NCBI GenBank assembly: GCA_045598825.1
Contig: JAZRUX010000010.1
Location: 14,260-78,259 of the forward strand
DNA length: 64,000 bases
Direction of reading: 5' to 3'
Origin: Hennigella sp045598825
GTDB taxonomy: Bacteria > Bacillota_I > Bacilli_A > Mycoplasmatales > Mycoplasmoidaceae
Shown here: piece after piece, positions 1 through 11,922 of the stretch
Numbering within the stretch: position 1 is the stretch's first letter
Layout: every line of letters begins with the position of its first letter
The notes under the pieces: model-generated
What the model saw: only the letters and a program-made list of their open reading frames with translations
The model's database searches: none
What the model was told of the DNA's origin: nothing
Made by a program: the position numbers and the translations under genes

Positions 1-1
1 T

Positions 2-892
2 GTTGCTACTGTAACTGATCCAGAAACTGAGACAACGCGTGATTTGGTTGTGGGAGATGAATTTACTTTTGATTATTCAGATTGCATTTTTGTACTTTCT
101 CCGAATGTTAAAGGGAATGTAACAGTTTCTATTTATGTTCATCCTGTTAGTGAAGATTTAAAATTTGAAAATGAAGATTGAACTTTATTGTCATATTGAG
201 CTCATTGCGGTTGAGATCATTTTTCTTATACATACAATGAAACTGAACAAACTCTTCTTGGTAAAGTTCGCCAACTTACAATGAATGATGGTGAAACCTA
301 CAATGTCTTTGTAATGGGTATTAAACATGAGAGAATAGCTGGAGACGATCCTCATGAAGGTATTGCTTTAATGACGTTCCAATTTGATCGATGCTATGCT
401 CCTCATGGCGGAGTTTGAACTAATTACTTCTGCCAATATTCTGATCCAAATGGGTGAAGCTATGATAGAAGTACGGTTTATACTCTTTTTGCTGAGGGCG
501 GACCTTTCTCTGAGAATTCTCCTGAATGATTAAAGAAGGAACCACGAAAAATCGCAAGATACATCAACGAAGATTTATATGATAACTTACAAATCTTCCC
601 ATTAGGTTCAAACGATATAGATCCAGATAGAGAAACTGAAGTTAGTTCAACTCGTCAATTCACCGACAGTGGCTGCAATAATTATTATCGTGTGGATGAT
701 CCGGCTGAATTGCGTAAAAGAAGAAACCAAGGTAGAATTTATTGAATGCCAGCATCTCTCGAAGGAAAAGGAGAGGTTGTCGATCTAGTGCAGGCAATTG
801 GAATTGTAAACGAAGAAGGAAAAACTCACTATACTATCACTGATATCTGGGTTGAAACTAGTTATGCTATAATTCCTTGTTTTTGTTTGTAA
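2..892 (+). CDS. Putative surface protein, 3' part (5' end outside window)
   Basis: An open frame of 296 codons runs in from the window edge and stops with TAA. Several in-frame TGA codons (for example in the stretches encoding NEDW and SYW) read as Trp. The product is rich in Asp, Glu, Asn, Tyr and aromatic residues and has alternating beta-type stretches, as in the neighbouring lipoproteins. The N-terminus, and so any signal peptide, is not visible. It ends in an unusual Cys-Phe-Cys-Leu tail. The next gene, a lipoprotein, starts two bases after the stop, so the two could be co-transcribed, although that gene has its own -10 box. I recognise no family. Confidence 0.7.
868..873 (+). promoter_or_regulatory. 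Putative -10 box (TATAAT) for the LRR lipoprotein at 895
   Basis: A perfect TATAAT lies inside the last codons of the upstream gene, 21 nt before the ATG at 895. Mycoplasma promoters depend mainly on the -10 element. No clear -35 box or Shine-Dalgarno sequence is seen, so the leader would be short. Confidence 0.45.
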
Positions 893-894
893 AT

Positions 895-2511
895 ATGAAA
901 AAATTATTTTATTTAAAAAACATATTTCTATTTTCTTGCGTTGTTCCTGCCACGCAACTTTTGTGCATTACTTCCTGTGGACAACAACCTAAACCAATAT
1001 TACCAATAAGTATTGATATTGATAATGCTCAAAAACAAAACTTCTTCTATGAAACTAAAAACATATCATCATTTACTTTCCAACTAAGTGATTTTATTGG
1101 TGGTGAAGTTATTAATGCTAAAATTAAAGATCAAAGACAAGGTAGTCAAATTGGAAAATATGTAAAATTTAAAAACAAACAAATAGATGAACAAGAATGA
1201 TTTGTTATTAATAAAGAGCAAAAAGAACTAACAATTGATCTAGAACAAATTGATCAGACTAATAAAAATGCTACCCCAACGACAATTTATTTAAATTTGG
1301 AGTTAACGGTTATATCAAACGGTGTTATTATTCTTGACTACACTTGCAATGGTATTCAAATTCTATTAGCTAGACCCACAGAAAGATCATATTTTAAAAT
1401 AACAAAATCTACTGAAGGTGATAATGTTTTAGAGGGTTTTGATACAAAATATGAAGACGAAATAAACTTATGTGACATTTTGTTGATTGATGATGACATT
1501 ACAGCCATTGATGATTATGCCTTTTTTAAAAATTTACAAACAACTATCCCTGAACGGATGAAATGATTGATTATTAAAAATGCTAACTCATCTTTTTTGG
1601 AAAAAATTGGTGCATTTGCATTTAAAAAATCCGGATTAACTGGAAATCTATCTTTACCAAACAATGTAGAAGAAATAGGTGAAGGTGCATTTGAAGAATG
1701 CAAACAACTAACTGGTAATTTACAATTACCTATAAATTTGACTAAACTTGGTGGATTTGCATTTAATAATTGTACTGGTTTAAATGGGTCAATAACCTTA
1801 CCATCCAAACTAGAGGCAATCAATAGTTTTACATTCAACAATTGTACTAATATAAATTGTCCAATTCATTTACCTCCAAAAATTAAAAAAATAGGTACTA
1901 ATGCTTTTAACAATTGTCAAAATGTTTATGGTCCTATTCAAATACCTAATACTGTAACTGAGATTGGTAATTATGCTTTTTATAATTGTAATAAATTAAC
2001 ATCTTTAACTTTTGAAGATAGCGAAGACAAATGATCGTGTGTTTCATATATAGGTGATTATGCTTTTTATAATTGTTCTCAAATGACAAAAAAGCTTATA
2101 TTACCTAAGAAATTACATACAATAGGCAATTATACTTTTTATAATTGTTCATTTAATGGTTATTTGTATGTCCCATCAACTGTAACCGACATTGGCGAAT
2201 CAGCATTTGAAAATTGTGTTAATTTTTCTGATTCACTTGTATTTAGCACAAAAATAAAAAATATAGGAAATAGAGCATTCTATAATTGCTCTGGTTTTTG
2301 AATGATAGACTTTAGTGATTGTGATGAAACTAATCCTACATGACTTAATAGACCAAACAATGAGATTTTTTATGGTTTTCAATCTGGTGGTTCCTTTTTT
2401 GCACCATTAAAAGCAGAAGTAGCAACATGAAAAACATTAATTGTCGATAATTGTTCTCTACCTTCCGATTGAACCATGTCTCTTTTTACTATTCTGACAC
2501 ACCAAAATTAG
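895..2511 (+). CDS. Lipoprotein with BspA-like leucine-rich repeats (LRR_5)
   Basis: 538 residues when TGA is Trp. The N-terminus MKKLFYLKN is followed by a hydrophobic segment and a lipobox ending ITSC, so it should be lipid-anchored on the outer face of the membrane. From about residue 220 there are eight or more tandem repeats of roughly 23 residues of the type 'IP..V.EIG..AF..C..L.G.L.LP', typical of LRR_5/BspA-like repeats, which often mediate adhesion to host surfaces or matrix in other organisms. The repeats share short DNA stretches such as tttaacaattgt and tataattgt. An ATG-proximal TTG at 877 is rejected because the lipobox spacing fits the ATG. The C-terminus may be frameshifted: another frame gives a more convincing tail ending at 2546. 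A strong hairpin terminator follows. Confidence 0.88.
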
Positions 2512-2544
2512 TAATACCAACGGATGGTAATATAGTAGATATTT

Positions 2545-2569
2545 AAAAAATCCCTTATGGGATTTTTTT
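2545..2569. terminator. Rho-independent terminator between convergent genes
   Basis: A-rich arm plus tccc, loop ttat, then gggatttttt. The stem is nearly perfect with T runs on both strands, so it can serve the LRR lipoprotein (+) and the lipoprotein ending at 2571 (-). Confidence 0.8.
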
Positions 2570-2570
2570 G

Positions 2571-3842
2571 TTACGGAGCAAATGGTTCAATTTTTAGATC
2601 ATACATAGTATACTCTGTTGGAGATAGTTTAGGTGTCTTAAATGCTATGCCTATATCATATATTGCTGTTTCATCTAAAGTGTCACTTGCTTCATCTGTC
2701 AATATTTCAAATTTAATTCAAAGTTCATCTTCATGTCCTTCATCTTTTTCTGGTTCAATTGTGAATATTCAATCATGCAGTTGAGGAAGTGGGTTAATGC
2801 CTACTGAAGGCGATACTAAATCACATTCAATGTCGTCTACTGATCAAGTACCTGTTGGATGGTTTCATTTTACATATCTAATATCAATATATGCAACTCG
2901 TTTTTCTCTGTCAACAACCTGAAAAGTCCCTATAGATGCTTCAGGGACTTGAAGAGCAAGAGTCTCACTATAAAAAGGTATTGCAAGTTTTGCATCAGTT
3001 TCTTTTAAACTAATTCCCTCATCGTTAGTAATTTCATAGTCAAATGTAATTGGATCCATTGGTGTGTGTCAAGGGATGGTTGAACTGCCTGTATTTAAAT
3101 CAAAAACAATACTATTTGTTCCCCATCCGTCCTGTGATGGTACAAATTCCCAGCTTTGTTGGTCTAGTGTTCAGCCTTGAGGCAAAGTATGAAAAGCAGG
3201 ATTCTTTATGGTAGGCATAGTAGCACCTTCTGGTTTGTGAAATCAAACAAATCCATCATATTCAACCTTTGCATGTTGTTTTGTGTCTTCGCCTTCTTCA
3301 TAACGACTAATTTTTGGAAAAAGACTTTCACCACTTTCTTTATAACTATTCATTAATTGTTCTTCAATTTGGAAAGTAAAACCATCTTGATTAAACAGAA
3401 TTTTTTGATCACTTGCACTACGAATAATTAAATTTAATGGATATGCTCCAGCAGGAACATTGACATCTTCAAATCCACTTGTTTCAACAATAATGTCAAA
3501 TTCACCTTCCTCATAGCCTTCTTCTTCAGGATCTTCAGGAACATGAATACTTGCAGTTAGGTTCACAAAATCATTATTTTGTTGTTGAACTTCTACTGTA
3601 TAAAGTTCAGGTTCAAAAGTAAATTCACCAACATATTTAAATTTCTTGTATGTAGCAGTTGATTTTGGTATAGGTTCTGATATAAACTCGCTGTCTATTT
3701 CAATGGAGTTTGTTGCTGTTGCATACTTAGTAATACCTACAAATTCAAATTCTTGTTTTTGAGAACATGAAGTAATAACAATAGGACATACCATTGTTGG
3801 CAAAATGCCAACACTTAATAAACTTATTAATCTCTTTTTCAT
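2571..3842 (-). CDS. Putative lipoprotein, 423 aa
   Basis: Begins MKKRLISLLS, then a hydrophobic stretch and the lipobox VITSC at about residues 22-26, giving an acylated Cys and a mature protein starting CSQKQEFEF. The mature part is acidic, with beta-type segments and several in-frame TGA=Trp codons. I see no leucine-rich repeats and recognise no family. The ATG is preceded by an AAGGA ribosome site and a TATAAT box. It lies in tandem with the next upstream minus-strand lipoprotein, 40 nt away. Likely a surface-exposed protein of unknown role. Confidence 0.82.
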
Positions 3843-3866
3843 AATAATCCTTTTTTAATTAATTTA

Positions 3867-3872
3867 ATTATA
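3867..3872 (-). promoter_or_regulatory. Putative -10 box (TATAAT) for the lipoprotein starting at 3842
   Basis: On the minus strand a perfect TATAAT lies 24 nt upstream of the ATG, followed by an AAGGA ribosome site about 5 nt before the start. It also lies within the 40-nt gap after the upstream lipoprotein, so the two genes can be transcribed separately. Confidence 0.45.
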
Positions 3873-3882
3873 GCATTTTATA

Positions 3883-5952
3883 TTAAAATGCTTTATTTTC
3901 TCATTTCCACCCTGTTTTAGGTATTCCATGACGTTCAATTAACTTATTAAAGGCCTCATCTTTTAGGTCAATAAAAATTGATGAATTAAAATAAACTATT
4001 CCGTTTGGGGCACAACTATTTTTAAATACATCACTGCTTTGTTCAAATCATTCAACTGAGCTTGTCTCATCTCATATATATGAAGATAAATCAATAATTT
4101 CTAGTTTATGAGCCAGTACAGATGTTGAAAAGGATGTAGAGAATGCTTCTTTTTCAACATTCAAATAACCATTAGGGAACGTAATGGAGCGAAATGCACA
4201 GTCTGCAAAAGCGCTTTCTCCTATTTTATTTAAATTTCGTGGTATTTGCAAATCACTATTTGATTCACATGATGTGAATGCATGAGCCCCTATTTCAAGC
4301 AAATTATTACAATCATGAAAATAAATGCTAGCATTTTCTGAATAAACATCATGATAATCTATTTCTCATGGCAAATAATCATAGGTATCAGAAAAAACAT
4401 ATTCTCCTATATTAGAAAGACTTTGTGATGATAGTAAAAATAAACCACCAATGCCTGTAAAAGTCAAATCGCAAATATTTGAAATGTTCGGACTAAAAAT
4501 TAATCTACGAGTTAGATACTTATGTTCAGTATCTATTGTTTTAGTTTTATATGTGCCGTTTGGTTCATAAAATGGATTTTCAAATGGTAGCGTTCCGAGA
4601 ACGAAAAAACTATCTTCTTCAAATGAAGTAACTTTATCTGGTAATTTAATGATTTGATATTCTTTCAGTCTATCAAATCATTCAGGATTAAAACCTTGCA
4701 TTACTCCTTCAAAATTAATAGTAAGTGCTTCTTCAGGTAAAATTTTTGTGCTACAAAATATTTCTCAATCTTGTGGCAAATTACAATTATTAAATATTGC
4801 TGTTTTTAATTTCTCTCTATAGCCTAAGTTATATTCTAAATCTGCATTAATTCAAATATATCCCGTATGAATTTCACAGTTAAAAACTGGTATATCATTT
4901 TCTAACCATAACGGTATAGATATCGATGAACAATTTTCAAAATCCAATTCACTAATGTGGGTGCATCCACCAAAAGCATTAAAACCAACTTTATATAAAT
5001 TTTTATTGAAAATAATTTTATTAATATTTTCATAAGAATTAACATCTGCAAATGCATTACTTGAAATAACATTAACTTGATCAGGAATTCTTAATATAGT
5101 GAAAGAGTTAAGCAATAATGGGCTCACTTCCTCTTTAACGCCCTCTAAAACAACATCACCTAAGCTTTTGGTTAAAACAAACATATCTTCTGGAATCTCT
5201 GGTTGTGCTTGGTCAATATAAGCCACTGATAATCCTTTAATTGTAGTATCTTGTTGTTTGCCAAAACTATTAGTAAATTTTAAATTTAAATCAAAGTCAT
5301 AAACATTTGTTGCAGACGTTGAGTAGTCCAAAATAATAGTTACTTTAATAAATCATCTGTATGTTTCTCTCTCGTATTGAACTTCTGCAAATGATTGTGA
5401 CAAAGACAATTTACCAGAAGTTTCATTTAATAGTTGAAGTTGAATTGATGAAATTTGTTTAGAAATATTAAAATTAAATTCAAAGTCAAAGCTATGATTA
5501 TTTACACTAGTAATTCCTCTAGCAACAGGATATACTCTGTCAGTATCAATAGGTGCATTGTATGAATATAGCAAACTGAATACATTGGTAACATACTTTA
5601 ACATTTGCTTTTGTTTATCTGTATATTCAAAACAAATGTTAAATTTAAAATTAAAATTTTCAAATATGTTGATTTCAAATTTTAATTTACCGTGCTGATC
5701 ATTTAAGAGTATTTGATTTTCAGCTAGTCTTATGTTGGGGTTATTTAAATTCAATAAGGAAACCTTCACTAAAGAAGATGGGGCAGATGGCAATGTAAAA
5801 TCCACTTCAAAATAGTTATCAAAAACGACGGTTGGCATATCAACATCAAGTAAATTTTCTTGAGAACATGATGAAATGGTTAACACAGGAATCAATCCTG
5901 CGGGGATAATACAAGTTAATAGAGTGCCTAGTATTTTGCCACTTTTCTTCAT
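3883..5952 (-). CDS. Large lipoprotein with BspA-like leucine-rich repeats, 689 aa
   Basis: Starts MKKSGKILG with a hydrophobic segment and lipobox TISSC (about residues 26-30). Residues ~30-200 form a non-repeat N-terminal region. From about residue 250 onward there are degenerate LRR_5 repeats ('LEIGAHAFTSCES', 'KIGESAFADCAFRSITFPNG', 'KVGFNAFGGCTHISELDFENC'). I found no in-frame TAA or TAG when reading TGA as Trp, so it is one intact gene. It is the BspA-like type of surface protein, probably adhesive, but the ligand cannot be judged. The -10 box is 6 nt from the ATG, so the mRNA is probably leaderless and shares a promoter region with the divergent lipoprotein at 5986. Confidence 0.87.
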
Positions 5953-5958
5953 ACAGTT

Positions 5959-5978
5959 ATTATAATAATTTATATAAT
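5959..5978. promoter_or_regulatory. Divergent, near-leaderless promoter pair
   Basis: Two TATAAT boxes sit in the 33-bp gap between divergent lipoproteins: minus-strand box at 5959-5964, six bases before the ATG at 5952, and plus-strand box at 5973-5978, seven bases before the ATG at 5986. With a normal 6-8 nt distance to the transcription start, both mRNAs would begin at or next to their start codons. No Shine-Dalgarno sequence fits between. Confidence 0.55.
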
Positions 5979-5985
5979 TTAATTA

Positions 5986-7107
5986 ATGAAAAAAATATTC
6001 AAAATAATACAATTTTGCTCTTGTCTACAACCATTTTTAATCGCTCCGTGTTGTTGTTTAAGTTCTTGTTCAAATACCCCAATTTCTATCACTGAACCTC
6101 AGGTAAAATCTTCCGAGACGAAAGATGTAATAAACGGTAAAAAAATTGAGACAATAGCTATTGTCGGGGCAATTTTTATTAAAGGTATAAATAAAACATC
6201 AGACCTATTTATTGAAGCAAAAGAGGTTGAAGGTGTTAAAGTGTTGGGCCAAATAAGAGCAAGGTTAGTTCAATATTATGACACATGCTATTACATAAAA
6301 CTTTCTTTTGAAAACATTAATGCTCCTTCACGAAAATACAATATTGCACTCTCTTATTTTTATAAACGTAAACCATTAATTGAAAATTCAATTTATGAAA
6401 TAGATGTCAAACCTTCATTAATGCAAAGAAAAGTTGATGCACCGGTAATTAAACCATCCTGAAATTTTACAAAAAATAAGGTTGAGTATTCTCTTACTAC
6501 ATCTGAATTTATATTATGTCACCCAAAAAGTGTGATATGACCAGATGATTTTAATGTTAAAATTCTTAATTTTGATTCCGATTTAGAAAGTGCAGAATTT
6601 GAATATATGTCTATTATTAATAATAATGAGTTGGAGTTGACTTTCTCATTTGGAACACAAAACTTACTCATTAATACACTATACCATTTAAGTATTCAAA
6701 TCCAATATCTAGATATGTTTATGCAAAATTACGATATTACTTTTTACTGTGAGAGAGGTGGATGGGATTTAGAATCCTTTGTTAGTCCTGCTGATAGAAA
6801 TATAACCATTACAATCCCAGCTCAAGGTGAAACCAATGTTACCACAATTGATAATTTTATTATGAGTGGGTTTTCAACGGAAATTAATAATGTTAAAATT
6901 TGTCGTTTAGATACTAGTGAAGAAATTAAAAATGTGGAAGTAAATTTCATAAAATCAACTTCCAACAATAATATTCCTTTATATAGTTTTAACATACGTG
7001 TTAATAATCGATCACCATTATTAGATAGTGTACCATTTTATATCTCAATAGATGATTGTGAATGAATTAAATTTGATTCTGGGTATTTCTTAACAATTAA
7101 GGTTTAA
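5986..7107 (+). CDS. Putative lipoprotein, 373 aa
   Basis: Signal peptide MKKIFKIIQF followed by a Cys-rich hydrophobic core and lipobox CLSSC (about residues 27-31). The mature protein seems to hold three beta-rich modules with no obvious repeat family. Four TGA codons are read as Trp. The stop codon overlaps the stop of the convergent BIG2 lipoprotein (TAA at 7105-7107 against TAA at 7104-7106 on the other strand), leaving no room for a terminator. Function unknown; expected on the outer membrane face. Confidence 0.82.
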
Positions 7108-8795
7108 ATACAGAAGCATGGCACAATAGACAAAAGCGCTTCATTTGAAGTTTTGTAAGAAAGACAAGGTGTTGTGTGGGTTATTATTGCAACATTTTCG
7201 ACTCTTCCTTGTGATCTTGTTCAATAAGTGCATGGAGTTCCATCAGTGGTTCTTTTTTGTATTGCTGCAGGTAATTCTGTATGAATATCAAATTGTTCTG
7301 GCAAATTTTTTTTATATCATTCGTATTGTGAACCTTCTTGGTAAATAGTTCTTGTGATGTCGTCAAATATATCACATACATTAAAACCTGTTAGTGTGGT
7401 TTTACTAAACATTTCAGCTAACGATAATAAAAATATTTTATTCTCGCTTTCTGTAAAATAAGAATCTGTCTTATTTGTTCTCAGACGTGAAATTTTTAAA
7501 ATGGTTTTGATAGGAGTTTCTTCATCTTCATAACCAAGGCCTTCGTTTATTAGGTGCAGTATTTTATCATTTACTAATAAACGAATGTCAGCAGTTGTTA
7601 TTGGTTCTTGAAGATCATTGTACCAATAAGGAGAATTAGTACCATTTCATTTCATTGCCATAGGGGAGCGGGCATAAGTGGACAACACTTGTGCAAATTC
7701 AAATGTCAATGCAGCGTTTTTTGCTGTGCCACTAATTCTATCTACATTAACCCCAACAACACGGACATCGTATTCAGCTCCAAGAATGTTAATTGGTCTT
7801 AGCAACCCAACAAAGGAATTATTGTTGTCTCTATAAGATTTTGTATTTTTATATGCATCGGTCAATACATCTATTCCTTGGTTTGCATAATAAATCACAG
7901 TTGATCATGGATCTGTAGTGAAATCCACAATTAAAGGTGATCTACCAATAATTGTAATTTTTTCTTCATCATAAACATTAGGGGCAACAGATGATGCTGC
8001 TCTAATTGTTGCTTGTCCAACAGATTTGGGTAATAGTTTCCCTGTTTTCGCATCAATGCTTGCAACTTCTGGATTACTTGAAGACCAAATAATAGTATCT
8101 TTAGCTTCCTCATCTTTAACTGTTGCTGTACAATCATATGCTTTGTCTCCAACAACCATTTGATTATCACGAGGAAAATCTTCGATATTTACTTCGTATG
8201 GTATATCAACAATACGAACAAGTAAGTAGCCCTCTTCTATTTCAGGATTAGTTGAAGTGGCACAAACTCCAATTGCACCCAACTTTATTGGATTCAATAT
8301 ACCATCTTGTGTTATTGTAGCTTCACCAAGATAATTTTCTACTGTCCAAGTAACATGTTGGTCAGCAGATTCTGGCAAAACTTGAGCAACATATTGTTCA
8401 GAACAATTAATTACTACTTTTGTCTCACCTAAAATATTAACCTTGGTTGGCAAGGCTAATATTGCAATTTCAAAATTACTAATAACAGAGTGGTCTGCAT
8501 TAAGTGTTGCATAAATTGTAACATTACCGTGTGATAGTGGCATTAGTTGTCCAGTAAATTTATCAATTGTAGCTATATCACTATTACTAATACTTCAGAT
8601 GATTGTGCTGTCACCACTCCACGAAGAAACTCTTGCTTTATATTGTGGTCTATCATCAGAATATATGACATCTGGCCCAATAATATTAATTTTTGGGTTA
8701 TTTTGTTGAGAACATGAAGAAAATGACAATGCATTACTTGATAATAACATTATTGGTAAAATTGAAAATTTTAATAATTTTCTTATTTTTTTCAT
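7104..8795 (-). CDS. Lipoprotein with tandem bacterial Ig-like (BIG2) domains, 563 aa
   Basis: Begins MKKIRKLLKF with lipobox SFSSC (about residues 24-28). The mature part carries three Ig-like group 2 units in series within residues ~35-290, each with the hallmark 'W.SSNP.VA.ID..TGKL.P...G.ATI.A' (clearest near residues 225-265). The remaining ~270 residues are unassigned. BIG2 domains are common in bacterial surface adhesins such as intimin and invasin, and they act as spacers or binding modules. The start codon lies within the 3' end of the upstream LRR lipoprotein gene (13-nt overlap), so the two are probably co-transcribed. Confidence 0.87.
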
Positions 8796-11791
8796 AATTC
8801 ATCCATGCTAGAGATGCTTCACCTTGTTTCTCAAAGATTACAATATTCCTTGCCATCAAAACCAAACAAATATTTAGAAAATTCATCCTCTAATGATTTG
8901 TTAGCAACATAAACTGTTCCGTACCATTCTGTCGTGGGTGAATGTGTAAAACAAAAAATATTATTCTCTTCAGCTTTAAAACACTCCGGAACAGTTTGAT
9001 ATCCACCAAGATACATTGTTGGTCCCGGATATGTTTTTGTTGGTGGTGCGATAAGGTCTAAAAATGCTTGTTCTTTTATTTTTGGGGAACCCAAAATTCA
9101 AAGATTGTATCCAAATTGGCAGCCGGCAAATGCTTTTTCGCCAATATATTCAACATATGGAGGAATAATAATATCTTGAAAATATGTGGCTCCAACAGCC
9201 GCTTGATTCTCTATCTTTTGTAAACTACCATTAAATAGATCAATAGCTTCAAGTCTTGAATAATAACTAAGATTTCCCAAAGATTTGGTACCCAGAACAA
9301 CAACGGAGTCTGGCAATTTGGCATAAAAATATTGAAGATCTATTTGTTCTGGCTCTTTTATACGTAAAAGTGTTTTCTTGTCACCACTTAATTCATAGCA
9401 TGACTCAGGCAAAACCCGCGATTCTGCACAACGAATTCATCATATTGGCAAATCACAATTATTTGTTAATAATTCCTCAATATTGTTTGTGTCTTTATAA
9501 GATATATTGTCATTTAAATAGAATCAGCCTTTTGTAAAAATATTTTGAAAAATATGTGACTCTATTTCATTTAATCATTCAGGAACGCTTTCATATTCTT
9601 CCGCATGAATCTCAACCAAAGACGTACAATTTGCAAATGCTTTTGGACCAATAATGTCTAAATTTTTGCGGAAACGAGTATATTTTATATTTTTACATCC
9701 GTTAAAAGCGTCATCACCAATACATGTAAGTGAATCAGGAAAATTCAATTCTGCTGTGAAATTATAACAATTATAGAAAGCTCTGGCACCTATTAATTCA
9801 AGACGGGGTAAGTAGAGATTAATATTTTTAATAGATGATTGTCTTATTTCATCATGATTAAAGGCATCTGGCGCTATTGTTTCAACACTAGGGGGAATAA
9901 TAATCGTCCTGCATCCATCTAATAATTCAAAATTTTTAATATCTAATAGTGTTTTTTGATTGGAAGATAATTCAAAAATAGTATCAGGTGCTACCTTTCC
10001 TTCATCTCAAACGTACCAGTTCAAAACATTTAGATCTTTTTTTGTTAATAAGGAACGAACCTCGCTTGGATTAAGTCTTGAAGAAATGTTCACTCTTCCA
10101 TAAGGTGGTAACCCATTAAAAATACCAGGGATTTCCGCAGAAATTCAATATGGTAGTATTGTATATGCATGCATATCAATGTATTCAATTTTAGTACACC
10201 TTCAAAAAGCATAGTCACCAATATAATCAACGGATGATGGGATAGTAATTGATGTAATATTAGAACAATCTTGAAAAGATTTTTCTCCTATTCTTACAAC
10301 TCCTTCTGGGATTACTATTGGACCCGTAAGAGCATCACATTTATTAAAAGCATTGTCTCCTATTTGGTGTAGAGAACCATTAAATAAATTCACTTGGGTA
10401 ATAGAACTACCGGACATAAAACATTTTTCAAATGCATTATCACCTATTACAGTAACACCTATCGGTATAGAAATAGTATTATATGGAGTTAAATCTAGAC
10501 CTTCTTTAATTCCTAATATTTTTGTCCGATCTTCTGAATAGATAAAATAATTATCTGGTATGTTCTTATCATTAACATTCCGAACAACCCATGTTGATGG
10601 TAATGAATTACATGTACTTAAATGTTGAATTCAAATTGCTTCTTCAGACGAAACATAGGCCGTTCCAATTGAAAATCATCCTTCAAATGCTTGATTCATT
10701 GATTTAACTAATCATTGAGGGTAATATAAGTAAGATGTAAAGTCTATTTTTTTGAAACTATAACAATTTTTGAATGCTTGTTGTTGGACATGTGAAACAG
10801 CACCTTCAAAAATTAATTCTCCACCTAAACCATAGCAGTCTGCAAATGCACATATTCCAATATAATCAACATTTTTTGGAATTTCTAGATTACCAGTGAT
10901 CAAACTACATCCAGAAAAAGCAAAATCGTGTATTTTAGTCAATGACTGTGGTAATCTTAAATGTTCAAATTGTGTATCGGCAAAAGCATAATCGCCAATT
11001 TCAGTCACGCCATTAGGAATATGTAATATACCATGAAAACCGGCTTGCCTAAAAGCACAATTACCAATTGATGTTAATTTGGAATCTACACCAATCATAT
11101 CTCCAGAAAACAATAAATAACTATATGAATGGGTGATAGTACTCTCATGATTCCTAAAAAAAGCAAAATCTTCTATTCTAGAAACATTATGTGGAATTAC
11201 CAAGACATTACATTTTTGTATTTCTTCTTGCTTTGATGAATCGGTTGAGAAACCATCTAAAATAATTTCATCATTGCTTTTGTGCATCTCAAACAAATCA
11301 CTAGTTGTTGGTTTACCAACAACTAACACAATATCTTCAAAATTGAAAGTTTTAAATGTTTCTTTTTCTCATTTAATGTTGGCTTTGATAGCAATATTAA
11401 AATATGTTGGTAATCAAGTTAATAAAGTTTCGTCTTCCTGGGGTCCAATATTTAAAATTACATTTTTTTGTTGATTGTTTATTTTAGTAGTTATTTTTGT
11501 TTGGCCGTTTTCAAATCTAATTTTGTCTGTCTGAACACCTTTTTCCTCTTGAGATGTAATTTCAAATTCAATTTCTTCAACACCAACAAAGTTTTCTAAA
11601 TTAAAATTGTATTCTGCAAATAATTTTTGTTCGTCACGAAGCTTGTACACATATTTTGTCTTATTTAAGCTATCTATAGATATAGAAACATCTTGCCTTG
11701 GTTGCAAATTGTTGTTGCAAGCAGTAAGGGACAATACAACAGATAGTGGGGCAAAAGAAAGAAATAAGCCTAGGCTTATATTTCTCTTCAT
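8783..11791 (-). CDS. Giant BspA-like leucine-rich repeat lipoprotein, 1002 aa
   Basis: Signal MKRNISLGLF and lipobox SLTAC (about residues 21-25), then a ~150-residue N-terminal domain resembling that of the LRR lipoprotein at 895 (both have 'LDGFSTD/LEGFDTKYE' followed by 'VLVIPHNVSRIEDFAFFRN' / 'ILLIDDDITAIDDYAFFKN'). At least fifteen LRR_5 repeats follow. I checked the whole frame between the recognisable pieces and found no TAA or TAG. It overlaps the start of the BIG2 lipoprotein by 13 nt. The similar N-terminal domains point to duplication within this surface family. Probable adhesin; the ligand is unknown. Confidence 0.88.
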
Positions 11792-11870
11792 TTTTAATCA
11801 AAAACTTTTTCTTTTTGCCATGGTTCTTATATTATATATATTTAAAAAAATAATAATTATAAGAAAAAGT

Positions 11871-11893
11871 GCTTTTATAAAAGCAATATATAT
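11871..11893 (-). terminator. Possible terminator downstream of rsmI
   Basis: The palindrome GCTTTTATAAAAGC (11871-11884) is followed on the minus strand by a short U-rich run (acttttt). The stem is AT-rich and has little loop, so support is moderate. It lies in the 131-nt gap before the giant LRR lipoprotein, which also holds AT-rich -10-like sequence (atataata near 11830). Confidence 0.4.
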
Positions 11894-11922
11894 GCATCAA
11901 AGTTCTTTTTACATCCTTATTG

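Noticed and set aside
1600..2300. Repeated DNA (tataattgt, tttaacaattgt) as a possible CRISPR or phase-variable tract
   Set aside because: The units are LRR codon repeats of variable sequence inside one open frame.
895..2511. Truncated pseudogenes because of frequent TGA codons
   Set aside because: Reading TGA as Trp restores full-length proteins throughout the window, including strictly conserved housekeeping genes.
7184..7381. Open frame on the minus strand in another frame within the BIG2 lipoprotein region
   Set aside because: The main lipoprotein frame is open through this stretch to 7104; the alternative has no signal, ribosome site or family match.
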